A stretch of DNA of 64,000 nucleotides, from assembly GCA_049608225.1 (NCBI GenBank), contig JBMYXI010000005.1, positions 1-64,000 of the forward strand. Reading direction: 5' to 3'. The notes below the pieces were generated by a model that made no database searches, was not told the DNA's origin, and saw only the letters and a list, made by a program, of their open reading frames with translations. The stretch comes from Parashewanella sp049608225 (GTDB lineage: Bacteria; Pseudomonadota; Gammaproteobacteria; Enterobacterales; Shewanellaceae). A program made the translations under genes and the position numbers. Below are positions 9,109 to 18,164 of this stretch, piece after piece; the stretch's first letter is position 1; every line of letters begins with the position of its first letter.

Positions 9109-9716
9109 TATTGCTTCCCCTTTTTGTTTATTTCAGCATTATCTTTAAAGCGGTAAGTTTTGGCTAAAATATCCATATTTAGCTTACCAGTTTCATCTTT
9201 TTCAATGACAAAGTCATGTAAACTGACAATTCTTGGCAACTTTGCCACACTGCTTACCATGGCACCCAATTGATGATAACTACCTTGTACCGACATCTTA
9301 ATTGGAAATTCAATATAAAAGTCAGCGGGTTGGGAAGGCTCCCAACTTAAACTATTAATTTTTAACCCAGCGTCTGTCGCAACAAAGGTTAAATCATCAA
9401 GTAAGCCAGGCATTTCATTTTTCGATGGCAACATTTTTAATAACAATGAGAACTGTTTTTCTATGGTTTCTAACTGCTCTCGGTACAATTTTAAATTCGC
9501 TGCCATTTGATATTTGAGTTTAAAGTCGTTTCTCAGCTGCAGCTCTTTTTCTTGCATCCGATTTAATGAGCTGAGTTCATCAGATACCACAAAAAAATAG
9601 CCTGCCACCAACACAATAATAAACAGCAAGACTGCAAACACTACCTTAACCTGCTGTGGCCAACCACCGATATTTTCTAAATCAACATCGTTAAACTGAC
9701 TGAGATCGAGTTTCAT
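9108..9716 (-). CDS. pilO: Type IV pilus assembly protein PilO
   Basis: 202 residues with a short cytoplasmic N terminus, one transmembrane helix at about 27-47 (VVFAVLLFIIVLVAGYFFV), a coiled-coil-like segment at about 50-90 rich in Glu, Leu and Arg, and a ferredoxin-like periplasmic domain (LPSKNEMPGLLDDLTFVATD onward). It dimerises with PilN to form the alignment complex of the pilus machine. The ATG shares an ATGA overlap with the end of pilN (9713-9716). Confidence 0.95.
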   Translation of the reverse strand: MKLDLSQFNDVDLENIGGWPQQVKVVFAVLLFIIVLVAGYFFVVSDELSSLNRMQEKELQLRNDFKLKYQMAANLKLYREQLETIEKQFSLLLKMLPSKNEMPGLLDDLTFVATDAGLKINSLSWEPSQPADFYIEFPIKMSVQGSYHQLGAMVSSVAKLPRIVSLHDFVIEKDETGKLNMDILAKTYRFKDNAEINKKGKQ

Positions 9717-10291
9717 TTTGCTGATCCTTTATTACTGATGGATTCAGGGGTGCCATGTTTGATCATGATCTGTAACCGAAACTGCTGTAACTGTCTGGTG
9801 TCATCATTTCTGGTTATGATTTCTTGCATATTAGGTTCTTGTAACCAAGCAGAAGCCTCAACCCTTCGCATCATGTTCGATACGTGATTATTTGATTCAC
9901 TCTTACCTTCTAACAGTAATAAGTCGCCTTTCTTTTCAATCTTCGAAAGATAAATCCCAGCAGGAATAATCCGTACAATTTCATCCAACACTCGAGTAGG
10001 TAAATTTCGACCTTGTTGTAGATTTAAAATAATTTCTGTACGGCGTTCGATGTTTTTCTTTTTGGTGGTGATCGCACGAATTTCGTGGATCTGGCTTTCT
10101 AGCACTTGAATTTCTGAGGTTAAATAAGCATTACGACTACGCTGTTGGCTTTCCATCATGTCAATAAAAGACAGCACTAAATAAATCACAATACAGGCTG
10201 AAAAAAAAACTAAAGTCAAAATGCCTAAATAATCACGTTTTCTTCGTTCTCTTGCCTCTTCGCGCCAAGGCAGTAAATTTATGTTCGCCAT
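9713..10291 (-). CDS. pilN: Type IV pilus assembly protein PilN
   Basis: 192 residues from the ATG at 10291. The N terminus MANINLLPWREEARERRKRD carries the INLLPWR motif known to bind the cytoplasmic PilM. One transmembrane helix follows (about 24-44), then a coiled coil and a ferredoxin-like periplasmic domain. I preferred the ATG at 10291 over an in-frame codon at 10321 because the INLLPWR motif should be at the extreme N terminus and AAGGAG precedes it. This start lies 13 bases inside the 3' end of pilM. Confidence 0.95.
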   Translation of the reverse strand: MANINLLPWREEARERRKRDYLGILTLVFFSACIVIYLVLSFIDMMESQQRSRNAYLTSEIQVLESQIHEIRAITTKKKNIERRTEIILNLQQGRNLPTRVLDEIVRIIPAGIYLSKIEKKGDLLLLEGKSESNNHVSNMMRRVEASAWLQEPNMQEIITRNDDTRQLQQFRLQIMIKHGTPESISNKGSAK

Positions 10292-11358
10292 GGTGTAAAG
10301 CTCCTTAACGCAAGACCACAAGCCACCATATACTTACTCATGTTATTTTCAAGCAAGGCTTTGTCGTTATCGTTTGCAGAAAGGCAGCCTTGAAAAGGAT
10401 CGGCAACCATACTTTTTATTCCCAATTCAGCGGTAAGTAAATTGGCAATGCCATCCAATTTAGCTGTGCCGCCAGATAACACCACATAATCGACGTTTTC
10501 ATTGCCACTGGCAGCGGAATAAATTTGTAATGTCCGTTTAATTTGCTGCAAGATGCTCAAGCGAAAAGGTGCTAAAACTTTATCAACATAACCTTGAGGC
10601 ACCTCGCCATTAATTTTTAAGGTCTCAGCGTCATCTCGAGATAAGTTATAGCTATTTTGGATCTCAGCAGTGAGCACTTCACCGCCAATGGCTTGTTCAC
10701 GAGTAAAAGTAGTTTCACCGTTCTCAACGATAGCAAAAGTCGTCATATTGGCGCCGATATCAACCAAGGCGATAATTTTATCTTCCGCGCCATTAGGTAA
10801 CTGTTGCATAATTAATTGATGGGCTCGACCTAAGGCATAACCTTCTACATCGATAATTTTAGTTTCAAGATCAACTCTGTCTAAGCTATCCACTTTAGCA
10901 TCGATATTTTCGGTGCGACACGCACTCAACAAAATATCGACCTTACTAGGATCGGCACTATTCACATTGAGCGTTTCAAAATCGATACTGACCTCATCGA
11001 GTGAGTAAGGGATAAGATGATCAGCCTCAATTTCAATTTGGGCTTCCATTTCCTCTTCATTAAGCGCAGCATCCATATAAATAACTTTGGTCATTACCGC
11101 AGAACCAGAAACTGCCGCCGCTGCGTACTTAATATTTTTGGGTAAACGCCTTTTAACCAATTCGAGGCATTCAACAACACGGTCGGCGTCACGAATGTCA
11201 TGATCCACCACCGCACCTTTGTTGATGGGAATGGCCACATGTCTTGCCACTTTATATCCATCGTCGGTTTGGTTCAGTAATATCGCTTTGATTTCGCTTG
11301 AACCGATATCTACCCCAACAAATTGGGTGGTTTTGGGTTTCCATAATTTTGCAAGCAT
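10279..11358 (-). CDS. pilM: Type IV pilus assembly ATPase-like protein PilM
   Basis: 359 residues, actin/FtsA-like fold. The phosphate-1 motif FVGVDIGSSEIKAILL is at the N terminus, ALVDIGANMTTFAIVENG forms the second nucleotide motif and VVLSGGTAKLDGIANLL is the adenosine motif. PilM is a cytoplasmic ring component recruiting PilN and linking to the PilB/PilT motors. First gene of the pilMNOPQ operon, with a 372-base divergent gap to mrcA. The pilM-mrcA divergent arrangement is common in gammaproteobacteria. Confidence 0.96.
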   Translation of the reverse strand: MLAKLWKPKTTQFVGVDIGSSEIKAILLNQTDDGYKVARHVAIPINKGAVVDHDIRDADRVVECLELVKRRLPKNIKYAAAAVSGSAVMTKVIYMDAALNEEEMEAQIEIEADHLIPYSLDEVSIDFETLNVNSADPSKVDILLSACRTENIDAKVDSLDRVDLETKIIDVEGYALGRAHQLIMQQLPNGAEDKIIALVDIGANMTTFAIVENGETTFTREQAIGGEVLTAEIQNSYNLSRDDAETLKINGEVPQGYVDKVLAPFRLSILQQIKRTLQIYSAASGNENVDYVVLSGGTAKLDGIANLLTAELGIKSMVADPFQGCLSANDNDKALLENNMSKYMVACGLALRSFTPWRT

Positions 11359-11730
11359 AATAATGATTACCTATTATCTAAAAACACGAATATCCAAAAA
11401 CACACACATCAATTGAAATACACTGAATATTGATTATGTAACCTTTTGCTCATTCCACAATCTTCAGTTAAAAATTTCTCGCTATCCACAACTCTAGCAT
11501 TTATTTATTAGTACGACTCACCTAACGCCATTAATTATCCAGACCTGCGTTCCTTATCTAGAACATTTATATGTCAAATTTTATCGCCGTCAATCTCCGT
11601 TGTAACGATAACGAAGCGAACCGTATCTGATAAAAATATCACTCATCACATCAGCTAACATTTTCAGCATCCACTTTTTAACATTTTCAGTTTATACTAG
11701 CGCTTTATTTTTCAGCACATTGGATTAACT
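11359..11730. promoter_or_regulatory. Divergent promoter region between pilM and mrcA
   Basis: 372 bases without a gene. On the plus strand TATACT at 11693-11698 is a plausible -10 for mrcA about 33 bases upstream of its start, with a poor -35. The region is AT-rich with no strong hairpin or repeat that I can see. The pilM promoter must lie here on the minus strand, but I could not fix it. Confidence 0.4.
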
Positions 11731-11733
11731 TTG

Positions 11734-14292
11734 GTGAAATGGTTTAAACGCCTCGGACTGTTATTTATCAGTATGACTCTGCTTGGGTTAGCCTCAATTG
11801 TGGCAGCATATTTTTATGTGTTACCCGATCTTCCCGATGTCGCTACCTTGAAAACAGTACAGCTTCAAACCCCTCTTCGCATTTACAGTAAAGACGGCAA
11901 GCTGATATCTCAATTTGGTGAAAAAAGACGTATTCCGCTGAGATTAGACGAAATACCCAACACCTTAAAACAAGCTGTCATTGCGACTGAAGATTCACGA
12001 TTTTATGACCATGGTGGTATTGATCCTATTGGTGTACTCCGTTCCGCTTTTGTGGTGTTAACAACGGGTCAAAAAAAGCAAGGGGCCAGTACCATCACCA
12101 TGCAAGTAGCAAGAAATTTCTTTTTAACTCGAGATAAAACAATTATCCGCAAAGTGAAAGAAATTTTTATCTCTATTCACATAGAACAATTGTTATCTAA
12201 AGATGAAATTTTGGAGCTGTATCTTAATCGCATATTTTTAGGACACAGAGCTTATGGTGTCGGTGCCGCTGCACAAGTTTATTATGGCAAAGATCTAAAT
12301 GAACTATCGTTAGCAGAACTTGCCGTCATTGCCGGTATGCCAAAAGCACCATCGACCATGAACCCGATTTCCTACCCAACACGTGCATTAGCCAGAAGAA
12401 ATGTTGTGTTAGGGCGCATGCTTGCCGTGGGTGACATCACACCTGAACAATTTCAGCTTGCCACATCTGCACCCAATACCGCCTCATATCATGGTGCTGA
12501 AATCGATCTTTACGCACCTTATATTTCAGAAATGGCTCGCGATTATATGGTGCAAAAGTTTGGGCGAGAGCAAGCTTATACCGGTGGTTATAATGTCTAC
12601 ACCACCATAAATTCAGATATCCAACTTCAAGCACAAACAGCACTAAGAAATAATGTTTATGCCTATGATCAACGTCATGGCTATCGCGGCCCCAAAGCAA
12701 TACTTTGGGATCCGTTAAGCCTTGAGCAAGTTCAGCCTGAACTGTCACAAATCATAGCCACCTTAAAAAAGACACGCTCAGTACAAGATCTCATTCCTGC
12801 CGCAGTTATCGAGCTAGGTGAACAGCAAGCCAAAGTGATAGATTCATCAAATCGTATCCACACCTTAGAATGGAATGGGCTGAAATGGGCACGAACTTAC
12901 ATTTCAGATACTCGTCAAGGTAAAGCACCAGAAGTGGCCGATGATATTTTACAAGTTGGTCAGCAAATTTGGATCCGTCAGGTAAAAGACCAATGGCAAT
13001 TGGCACAGATCCCACAAGTTTCAAGCGCGATTGTTACCCTTAACCCTCACGATGGCGCTGTGGCAGCCTTAGTCGGTGGTTACTCTTTTGGCAAGAGTCA
13101 ATACAATCGTGTCACTCAAGCCAAAAGACAACTTGGCTCTAACATTAAACCTTTTATTTATACAGCAGCCCTAGAAAAAGGCTATACACTGGCGACCTTA
13201 ATTAACAACGCACCAATTAATGAACCTGATATCCGCCAAGGCATAGCATGGCGACCGAAAAACTCTCCTGACGTTTATGGTGGGCCAACTCGCATAAGAG
13301 TCGGTTTAGCAAAGTCTATCAATGTCATGGCAGTGCGTGCATTGCGCCTTTCTGGACTAAAAGCTGTTCGCCAGCGATTAATTGATTTTGGTTTTGATCC
13401 TGATGATTTACCTCGAAATGAATCCATTGCCTTAGGCTCGCCTTCAGTAACGCCAATGCAAGTTGTGCGCGCCTTCGGCATGTTCGCCAATGGCGGTTAT
13501 CTTGTTGAACCTTTTTATATCGACAAAATCACTGATTCCGATGATCAAATTATCGAGCAAGCAAAACCAACTTTGGCCTGCAAGCCACAGCAACAAACAG
13601 AAACAGACAAATGGGCTGAAACCTTAGCCGCATTATCGCAAGAGCAAGGAATTGAAGTTACAGAAAACAGCAGTGATGTTAATCAATGCAGTTATCCGAG
13701 TGAGCATAGATATGCCAAACAAGTAATTTCAGAGCAAACATCATTTCTTATTAGACAGGCGCTAAAAAGCACCATTTGGGGCGGTGGTAGCTGGAGCAAA
13801 GGCACTGGCTGGAATGGTACCGCTTGGCGTGCATCTCACGTAGTAAAACGACGTGACATTGCGGGTAAAACTGGGACAACAAACGAATCAAAAGATACTT
13901 GGTTTAGCGGCTTCAATCCCGATTATGTCACCACAGTTTGGGTAGGATTTGACAATCATGCTCGTGAACTTGGTCGCACAGCATGGAATGCCAATGACGG
14001 CAAAGGACAAATATTTGGTGCCGAGTCGGGAGCAAAAACCGCAGGACCAGCTTGGAATTATTTCATGAAAGAGATATTAGCAGGCAAACCTGAGCAAACA
14101 GATACGCCACCCAAAGGCATTATCTCTGTACGTATCGATCGTGAAACAGGTAAGTTAACTCGCAAAACGGATTACACAACTCGATTTGAATATTTCATTG
14201 ATGGTACTGAACCAACAGAGTACGTAAGTGACAGCTCTGATAACGGCAATATTTTTATCGACAAACACAAAGACGAAGATATTTTTCAATAA
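11734..14292 (+). CDS. mrcA: Penicillin-binding protein 1A (bifunctional peptidoglycan synthase)
   Basis: About 852 residues, class A PBP. An N-terminal signal anchor (LGLLFISMTLLGLASIVAAY) is followed by the GT51 glycosyltransferase domain with the catalytic Glu in ATEDSRFYDHGGID and the signature QGASTITMQVARNFFL. An OB-like insert follows, then the transpeptidase domain with the SxxK serine in GSNIKPFIYTA, an SxN triad in SINVMAV and KTGTTNES. It polymerises and cross-links murein in the periplasm. Start: no ATG is available; GTG at 11734 gives MKWFKRL, and a TTG at 11731 is an alternative. A terminator follows at 14308. Confidence 0.95.
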   Translation: MKWFKRLGLLFISMTLLGLASIVAAYFYVLPDLPDVATLKTVQLQTPLRIYSKDGKLISQFGEKRRIPLRLDEIPNTLKQAVIATEDSRFYDHGGIDPIGVLRSAFVVLTTGQKKQGASTITMQVARNFFLTRDKTIIRKVKEIFISIHIEQLLSKDEILELYLNRIFLGHRAYGVGAAAQVYYGKDLNELSLAELAVIAGMPKAPSTMNPISYPTRALARRNVVLGRMLAVGDITPEQFQLATSAPNTASYHGAEIDLYAPYISEMARDYMVQKFGREQAYTGGYNVYTTINSDIQLQAQTALRNNVYAYDQRHGYRGPKAILWDPLSLEQVQPELSQIIATLKKTRSVQDLIPAAVIELGEQQAKVIDSSNRIHTLEWNGLKWARTYISDTRQGKAPEVADDILQVGQQIWIRQVKDQWQLAQIPQVSSAIVTLNPHDGAVAALVGGYSFGKSQYNRVTQAKRQLGSNIKPFIYTAALEKGYTLATLINNAPINEPDIRQGIAWRPKNSPDVYGGPTRIRVGLAKSINVMAVRALRLSGLKAVRQRLIDFGFDPDDLPRNESIALGSPSVTPMQVVRAFGMFANGGYLVEPFYIDKITDSDDQIIEQAKPTLACKPQQQTETDKWAETLAALSQEQGIEVTENSSDVNQCSYPSEHRYAKQVISEQTSFLIRQALKSTIWGGGSWSKGTGWNGTAWRASHVVKRRDIAGKTGTTNESKDTWFSGFNPDYVTTVWVGFDNHARELGRTAWNANDGKGQIFGAESGAKTAGPAWNYFMKEILAGKPEQTDTPPKGIISVRIDRETGKLTRKTDYTTRFEYFIDGTEPTEYVSDSSDNGNIFIDKHKDEDIFQ

Positions 14293-14307
14293 ATTTTGCA
14301 AGTGTCA

Positions 14308-14335
14308 CCCATCTCAACTCAATGAGATGGGTTTT
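14308..14335 (+). terminator. Rho-independent terminator after mrcA
   Basis: CCCATCTCA (14308-14316) pairs perfectly with TGAGATGGG (14323-14331) around a 6-base loop, followed by TTTT. It lies 16 bases after the mrcA stop. Confidence 0.85.
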
Positions 14336-14414
14336 AATAACGACATAAACTGTCATTTCGAAACAAAAAGCCTTATCCTACTCTCAATCTGATTTCAGCA
14401 ATATTTAAGTGAAC

Positions 14415-15347
14415 ATGGCTATTTTTCTTTCCATTCTTGGTGGTTTTATCATTCTTACTTTGGGTGCAGAAGTGCTGGTAAGAGGCGCGAGTTCCATCGC
14501 GTTAAAATTAGGTGTCACCCCCTTAATTATCGGTTTGACGATCGTAGCATTCGGCACCAGCGCTCCTGAGTTAGCTGTGAGTTTGAAGTCCGCCATAGCT
14601 GGAAATAGCGGCATTGCACTTGGCAATGTCATTGGTTCCAATATCGCTAATGTAGGGCTAATTTTGGCGATTACCGCACTCATCCGCCCTATCAAAGTAC
14701 AATCACAAATCATTAAGCGTGATGTACCATTGATGATTTTTGTCACTTTATTATTTTGGGGGCTATTACTTGATGGTGAATTAGGCTTTATTGATGGTGC
14801 TATCCTAACTTCTGTATTGATCGGTTACTTAGTCTATAGCTACATTGATGCCAAGAAAACAGGGAATATCGAAGAGATCCCAGAGGGCAACTACCACCCA
14901 ATTATTTCTATTGTGTTTATTCTATCAGGCATAGGCATGTTAGTCGGTGGCGGTATCGTGTTTGTCGATGGTGCCGTCGACCTTGCTAAGCTGTTTGGCA
15001 TCAGTGAGATCATTATTGGCTTAACCGTGGTCGCGATTGGTACCAGCATGCCAGAACTCGCAACCTCTGTCGTTGCAGCCTTAAAAGGTGAAAGCGATAT
15101 CGCCCTTGGTGGTGTCGTTGGCTCGAACATGTTTAATATCTTAGCAGTGTTAGGCTTAACTTCGGTTATCCATCCAATCTCTGGTGATGGCGTCGAGCTC
15201 ATCGACTTTGGTGTCATGCTGCTATTAGCACTTATTATGTTGCCTTTTGCCTATTCAGGCATGCGAATCAGTCGTCGAGAGGGGTTTATCTTACTGCTTA
15301 TTTATTTGAGTTATAACGCTTATTTAGTAAATGAAGCGATTATTTAA
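14415..15347 (+). CDS. Calcium/sodium antiporter (CaCA exchanger family, YrbG-like)
   Basis: About 310 residues and ten predicted membrane helices. Two homologous alpha-repeats are visible: VAFGTSAPELAVSLKSA with GNVIGSNIANVGLIL near the N terminus, and VAIGTSMPELATSVVAAL with GGVVGSNMFNILAVLG in the second half. These carry the acidic and asparagine residues that bind cations in the Na+/Ca2+ exchanger family. It acts in the inner membrane; the ion specificity is inferred from the family only. A GTG at 14409 is an alternative start two codons upstream. It stands alone on the plus strand between mrcA and a LysE-type gene. Confidence 0.9.
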   Translation: MAIFLSILGGFIILTLGAEVLVRGASSIALKLGVTPLIIGLTIVAFGTSAPELAVSLKSAIAGNSGIALGNVIGSNIANVGLILAITALIRPIKVQSQIIKRDVPLMIFVTLLFWGLLLDGELGFIDGAILTSVLIGYLVYSYIDAKKTGNIEEIPEGNYHPIISIVFILSGIGMLVGGGIVFVDGAVDLAKLFGISEIIIGLTVVAIGTSMPELATSVVAALKGESDIALGGVVGSNMFNILAVLGLTSVIHPISGDGVELIDFGVMLLLALIMLPFAYSGMRISRREGFILLLIYLSYNAYLVNEAII

Positions 15348-15358
15348 CTTAGAGTAAA

Positions 15359-15385
15359 GCCCTTGATTTTTTCCCGATCAAGGGC
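15359..15385 (+). terminator. Hairpin after the exchanger gene
   Basis: GCCCTTGAT (15359-15367) pairs perfectly with ATCAAGGGC (15377-15385) around a 9-base loop. No T-run follows on the plus strand, so termination strength is uncertain. It lies 11 bases after the stop codon. Confidence 0.5.
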
Positions 15386-15425
15386 GTAATCTAACCAACT
15401 GTTACCCCAAACATAGCTCACCGAC

Positions 15426-16022
15426 ATGGAACTCATTCTTGCTGTCATTTTCTTCGCATTTTCCGCCTGTATTTCTCCTGGGCCCAATAATGTCATGATA
15501 ATGACTTCGGGTATGAACTACGGCACCCGCAGAAGTTTACCTCATTTACTTGGGATCAGTGTCGGCTTCCCAGTCATGCTAATTTGTATTGGTTTAGGGC
15601 TGGGGTTTATTTTTGACCGTTACCCAGCCATTCATCAAGTTATCAAAGTATGTGGAATTATTTACCTGCTATTTTTGGCTTGGAAAATTGCCAATGCCAC
15701 TCCCACGAATTTTGAAGCGGATTCAACTTCTAAGCCTTTTACTTTTATACAGTCAGCACTATTTCAGTGGGTCAATCCTAAAGCTTGGTTTATGGCAACT
15801 AGCTCAGTCGCCACCTTCACTCACAACCAAAGCAATGTATTTTTACAAGTGATCATGATTTCTTTTATCTTTATGGTCGTGGTATTTCCAGCATCTGGAA
15901 CATGGCTGGTTTTCGGCACGCAATTAAAGCGAGTTTTAAAATCCGCTCACCATCAAAAAATATTTAATATTTGTATGGCGGTAATCCTTGTCGCTTCCAT
16001 TATTCCCGTAATATTTGAGTAG
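15426..16022 (+). CDS. LysE/RhtB family amino-acid exporter
   Basis: 198 residues with about six hydrophobic helices. The N-terminal signature FSACISPGPNNVMIMTSGMN is typical of the LysE/RhtB translocators, and QWVNPKAWFMATSS in the middle is the second conserved motif. These inner-membrane proteins export amino acids or related metabolites using ion gradients; the substrate cannot be read from sequence. No partner regulator gene lies beside it. A MITE-like repeat begins about 70 bases downstream. Confidence 0.88.
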   Translation: MELILAVIFFAFSACISPGPNNVMIMTSGMNYGTRRSLPHLLGISVGFPVMLICIGLGLGFIFDRYPAIHQVIKVCGIIYLLFLAWKIANATPTNFEADSTSKPFTFIQSALFQWVNPKAWFMATSSVATFTHNQSNVFLQVIMISFIFMVVVFPASGTWLVFGTQLKRVLKSAHHQKIFNICMAVILVASIIPVIFE

Positions 16023-16089
16023 ATGACAAATGTCATATTCAATTAATGACCTTTGTGCCTAACGTTTTCCTTTTAAAGTCGCAAAATAA

Positions 16090-16246
16090 GCACTTGTCGA
16101 TAAGTTCTTTGAAAATTATTGTGCTCAGGTTTAGTTCTAAACAAGACGCAATGGAGGGCGCATAGCCATAGCTATGTAACCGGAATTGCAACGCCGTAGA
16201 GTGCTGGAGTTGAGCGAAGAAAATCTTAAGAAACTTATGGTCAGAT
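16090..16246. repeat. MITE-like dispersed repeat with imperfect terminal inverted repeats
   Basis: A non-coding block of about 157 bases between the exporter and the TPR gene. Its left end (GCACTTGTCGATAAGTTCTTTG) is an imperfect inverted copy of its right end (AGAAACTTATGGTCAGATACTT). The centre folds on itself around CATAGCCATAGCTATG, with flanking GACGCAAT and ATTGCAACGCC segments as outer arms. This architecture resembles short dispersed palindromic elements I associate with Shewanella and related genomes. No second copy of this one is visible in the window, so repeat status is inferred. Confidence 0.5.
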
Positions 16247-16282
16247 ACTTATATTTGTACTCACTTTGTAAGGAAACACATT

Positions 16283-16981
16283 ATGAACACACTCTCTCTT
16301 GCGACAAAGCTATTTGCCAGCAGTATGATTTTATCTTCATCCGTATTTGCTGAAACAACGGAAGAATCACTTGCACAAATCGATGCCGCTTCCAACCGCT
16401 TAAACATTTCAGCATTAAAAGAATTAAGCCAAACTCATACAGATTATGAACAAGCTTATGCCAATTACCGATTAGCCATCGCTGAAAATCTTTCTGGTAA
16501 TCGAACTCAAGCCAAAGCCTCATTGAATGACGCAGCGACTACGTTAGAAAACCTGAATCAAACCCAAAACAGTGCTGAAAACTATGCGCTGTTATCCGCA
16601 GTTTATGGGATGAGCATTGCCCTTAGCCCGATGAAAGGCATGACACTTGGTCCTAAAGCAGACAAGGCTATCAATCAAGCTCAAGCGCTCGCGCCCAATA
16701 ACCCTAGAGTTTATTTAGTCAAAGCCATTGCCGCCTTTAATACTCCAAAAATGTTTGGTGGTAGCAAGCAAAAAGCGCTCGACTTTAGCAATAAAGCCAT
16801 CGACTTATTTTCAACCCCATGCAGCCATATTTGTTGGGGACAGGCAGAAGCTTATACATGGCGTGGATTAACCAAACAAAACGAGGGTGACATTCAAGGT
16901 GCGATTTCTGACTGGAAACAAGCACTCACCATTGAGCCGACCTACGGCTGGGCTAAGTTCCTTATACAACAAAATCAGTAA
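16283..16981 (+). CDS. Exported TPR-containing protein
   Basis: 232 residues. A signal peptide (MNTLSLATKLFASSMILSSS, cleavage likely after VFA) directs it to the periplasm. The body is helical with TPR-like units: YEQAYANYRLAIAENLSGNR, the ALAPNNPRVYLVKAIAAF segment and a clear C-terminal repeat GDIQGAISDWKQALTIEPTY. An AAGGAAAC ribosome site precedes the ATG. It lies just upstream of a histidine kinase and response regulator on the same strand, 67 bases from the kinase start, so it may be co-transcribed and act as a sensory partner, which is inference. No known name. Confidence 0.75.
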   Translation: MNTLSLATKLFASSMILSSSVFAETTEESLAQIDAASNRLNISALKELSQTHTDYEQAYANYRLAIAENLSGNRTQAKASLNDAATTLENLNQTQNSAENYALLSAVYGMSIALSPMKGMTLGPKADKAINQAQALAPNNPRVYLVKAIAAFNTPKMFGGSKQKALDFSNKAIDLFSTPCSHICWGQAEAYTWRGLTKQNEGDIQGAISDWKQALTIEPTYGWAKFLIQQNQ

Positions 16982-17048
16982 GCTAGTTGATTGGGCGATG
17001 ACAATTTTCATCGCCTATGCTAACAATACCCAAAAGGAGAATGGCGAT

Positions 17049-18164
17049 ATGGATACCCTGCAACATCATCACAAAACGGAAAAGAAGCTTGCTTGGGTAT
17101 ACTTACTCAACCTTACTTTTTACTTTATTCCACTAATCATTATTGACGACTATCCGATTTGGAAAATCATTGCCAGCTTAGCTGTCATTCCCCCTTTCTT
17201 GTATTGCTACTTTTGGGCTTTTCGTGCCAACAAGCAAAACATCAAATATCCGCTGAGTTTATTAACCTTGTTAGCCGTGATTGCAACGCCTTTCAATTTT
17301 GGCTCTATTGCACTGTTTTCTTATTGCGGCTTTTACAGTGGTTTTTATTACTCAGGTAAACGTCTTATCACCATCTGGGCGGGGCTCATCAGCATTTTAT
17401 GGCTACTGCATTTCAGTTTAGCCATGCCTAACTATTACTTCGTGCTGTATGGTTCGACGCTTATCATCGGCATCGGCATCATAGGCTTTGCTTCACAAAA
17501 ACGTGAGCAACAGCTGAAAAAAGACCAACAGAGTGAAGCGGAAATCAAGCAATTAGCGACTATGGTTGAACGAGAGCGCATTGCCAGAGATATGCACGAT
17601 ATTTTAGGTCATAGCTTGTCCTCCATTACCCTAAAAGCGGAATTGACTCAGAAGTTAATTGAAAAACAACAATTAGATGAGGCGTCGGAGCATCTTACCG
17701 AATTGATGGCACTGAGCCGCAGCAGTCTGACTCAAATCAGGCAAACAGTATCTAACTATAAACATAAAGGCCTACTTGGCAGCGTCACCGATTTGAGTAA
17801 ACAGCTACGAGAAAAGTCCATTTTAGTCGATTTACAAAGCGAAGTGCCTAAGGCTTTACCTTCTGTGATCGAAAGCCAAGTAAGCTTAATACTCACCGAG
17901 TTATGCCATAACATTCTTAAACACAGCAACGCCACTCAATGCCAAATCCGTTTTATTGAACATAGCCAGCAGTTAACACTTAAGATCAGTGACAATGGAC
18001 AGCTTGATCAAATCACTGAAGGCAATGGTATCAAAGGTATTCGAGAACGTGTCGATGCACTTAACGGACAAGTTGATTATCAAGTTAATTCCCAAACGGG
18101 TTTTCAAACGCAAGCAGGCTGCCACGTTACCATCAATATTCCAATGAACAAGGAACATTCATGA
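17049..18164 (+). CDS. Membrane sensor histidine kinase, NarL/DesK-type (HisKA_3)
   Basis: 371 residues from the ATG at 17049, which has AAAGGAGA upstream; the open frame extends further back but overlaps the TPR gene. Five or six hydrophobic helices occupy residues 14-150, with no large periplasmic loop. The HisKA_3 dimerisation helix carries the phospho-acceptor His183 in ERERIARDMHDILGHS. The HATPase region shows the N-box LTELCHNILKHSNA and a G-box GNGIKGIRERVDALNG. The layout resembles DesK, which senses the membrane. Stop and next start overlap as ATGA (18161-18164), so it is paired with the regulator. Signal unknown. Confidence 0.9.
   Translation: MDTLQHHHKTEKKLAWVYLLNLTFYFIPLIIIDDYPIWKIIASLAVIPPFLYCYFWAFRANKQNIKYPLSLLTLLAVIATPFNFGSIALFSYCGFYSGFYYSGKRLITIWAGLISILWLLHFSLAMPNYYFVLYGSTLIIGIGIIGFASQKREQQLKKDQQSEAEIKQLATMVERERIARDMHDILGHSLSSITLKAELTQKLIEKQQLDEASEHLTELMALSRSSLTQIRQTVSNYKHKGLLGSVTDLSKQLREKSILVDLQSEVPKALPSVIESQVSLILTELCHNILKHSNATQCQIRFIEHSQQLTLKISDNGQLDQITEGNGIKGIRERVDALNGQVDYQVNSQTGFQTQAGCHVTINIPMNKEHS

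Noticed and set aside
14405..15217. Two minus-strand open frames across the exchanger gene
   Set aside because: They mirror the membrane helices of the exchanger and carry no independent coding signal.
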